Positions 63,366 through 64,000 of a stretch of 64,000 nucleotides of DNA are shown here, piece after piece. This stretch comes from Actinomadura livida (GTDB lineage Bacteria > Actinomycetota > Actinomycetes > Streptosporangiales > Streptosporangiaceae). The notes beneath the pieces are model-generated. The model saw only the letters and a list, made by a program, of their open reading frames with translations. It searched no databases and was not told where the DNA came from. The stretch lies in assembly GCF_014648675.1 (NCBI RefSeq), contig NZ_BMRO01000005.1:405212-469211 (forward strand). The letters run 5' to 3'. Position numbers and translations under genes: made by a program. Position 1 is the first letter of the stretch, and the number at the start of each line of letters is the position of its first letter.

Positions 63366-64000
63366 TCACTCCTGCTTGGCCTGCTGGAGGAGGTCGACGC
63401 GGAGGTCGTCGCCGGCGTTCGCCTCGCGCAGCCGGGCGAGGGCCTCCCGCGCCTGGTCGTCGAGCTTCTGCGGGACCTGGACGTCGACGGTGACGAGCAG
63501 GTCGCCCTTGGTGCCGTCGCGCCGGGGGGCGCCGCGGCCCTTCACGCGGAACGTGCGGCCGTTCGGGGTGCCCTCCGGCAGGCGCAGCGTCACCGGCTGG
63601 CCCTGGAACGTCGGCACCCGGATCTCCGCGCCCAGCGCCGCCTCCGGGAACGTCACCGGGACGCTCAGCGTGAGGTTGTCGCCGCTGCGGCCGAACACCT
63701 TGTGCGGGAGCACCTTGATGTTGACGTACAGGTCGCCCTGCGGGCCGCCGTTCTCGCCCGGCGCGCCCTTGCCCTTCAGCCGGATCTTCTGGCCGTCGGC
63801 GACGCCCGCCGGGATCCGCGCCTGGATCGTGCGGGTGCCGGTGGCGCGGCCGCTGCCGTGGCAGATCGGGCACGGGTCGTCGACGACGAGGCCCCGCCCG
63901 TGGCAGTCCTTGCACGGCTCCTGGAAGCCGAAGTTGCCCAGGTTGCGGGTCTCGTGGCCGGTGCCCTCGCAGTTCGGGCACACCCGCGGCACGGTGCCGG
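63366..64000 (-). CDS. dnaJ: DnaJ co-chaperone, 3' part only
   Basis: The gene runs off the window at 64000; about 210 C-terminal residues are visible. They cover the last zinc-finger CxxCxGxG motifs (CPNCEGTG, CKDCHGRG, CPICHGSG) and the C-terminal substrate-binding domain with ARIPAGVADGQKIRLKGKG and a late ARLREANAGDD end. The N-terminal J domain lies outside. It cooperates with DnaK. Confidence 0.96.
   Translation of the reverse strand, partial: GTVPRVCPNCEGTGHETRNLGNFGFQEPCKDCHGRGLVVDDPCPICHGSGRATGTRTIQARIPAGVADGQKIRLKGKGAPGENGGPQGDLYVNIKVLPHKVFGRSGDNLTLSVPVTFPEAALGAEIRVPTFQGQPVTLRLPEGTPNGRTFRVKGRGAPRRDGTKGDLLVTVDVQVPQKLDDQAREALARLREANAGDDLRVDLLQQAKQE

Overview
The window is a contiguous piece of a chromosome from a high-GC actinobacterium. 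The strong G/C third-position bias, a PknG-GlnX-GlnH locus, a dnaJ-hspR-clpB order, a DUF3151 gene beside purA and many start codons placed just after a -10 box (leaderless style) all point that way. The protein sequences feel most like Actinomadura/Thermomonosporaceae, but that genus-level placement is an inference from memory.

Layout. 1-4300: a small lipoprotein, tRNA-Arg(ACG), and next to it the C-terminal stump of a tyrosine integrase, a membrane pentapeptide-type protein, a VOC protein and a lipoprotein of a type carried by conjugative elements. This reads as a decayed integrative element in the tRNA. 4300-12400: acetate transporter, a two-component system with a secreted partner, a flavin amine oxidase, RecQ, a HAD phosphatase and a small membrane protein. 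12400-18800: a very large coiled-coil protein that looks like a degenerate SF1 helicase, a His-rich CDF metal exporter and two overlapping CNNM/CorC-type membrane proteins. 18800-28500: a seven-gene operon built around PknG (coiled coil, PknG kinase, PP2C phosphatase, VWA, FHA, GlnX, GlnH). 28500-36300: STAS protein, acyltransferase, lipoprotein, NfeD-like protein plus flotillin, an NrtR-like Nudix regulator, a HisC-like aminotransferase and an unusual transcription regulator.

36250-37390 has no convincing gene but is highly structured: a 44-bp tandem array, and a minus-strand unit with promoter, internal hairpins and terminator that looks like a new ~300-nt RNA. 37390-51100 is mostly housekeeping: a MurA-family gene, MOSC protein, purB, purD, corA with a proline-rich leader peptide, a GDPD esterase, purA, DUF3151, a GNAT gene under an HxlR regulator with visible operators, fructose-bisphosphate aldolase, a DedA protein and pyrE. 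Two copies of a ~145-bp foldable repeat flank the purD-corA block. 51100-57900: an alpha/beta-hydrolase-like protein, TPR protein, NYN-domain protein, PhoD phosphatase, an epimerase and a SUKH protein, followed by a perfect 27-bp hairpin. 57900-60200: a cluster of three Roadblock/LC7 proteins and one PatA-like protein without a GTPase. The window ends with clpB, hspR and the 3' part of dnaJ.

The strongest candidates for something new are the expanded PknG signalling operon with shared zinc ribbons, the degenerate helicase/coiled-coil protein, the candidate RNA at 36.9-37.2 kb, the corA leader peptide, the dispersed foldable repeat pair and the GTPase-less Roadblock cluster.
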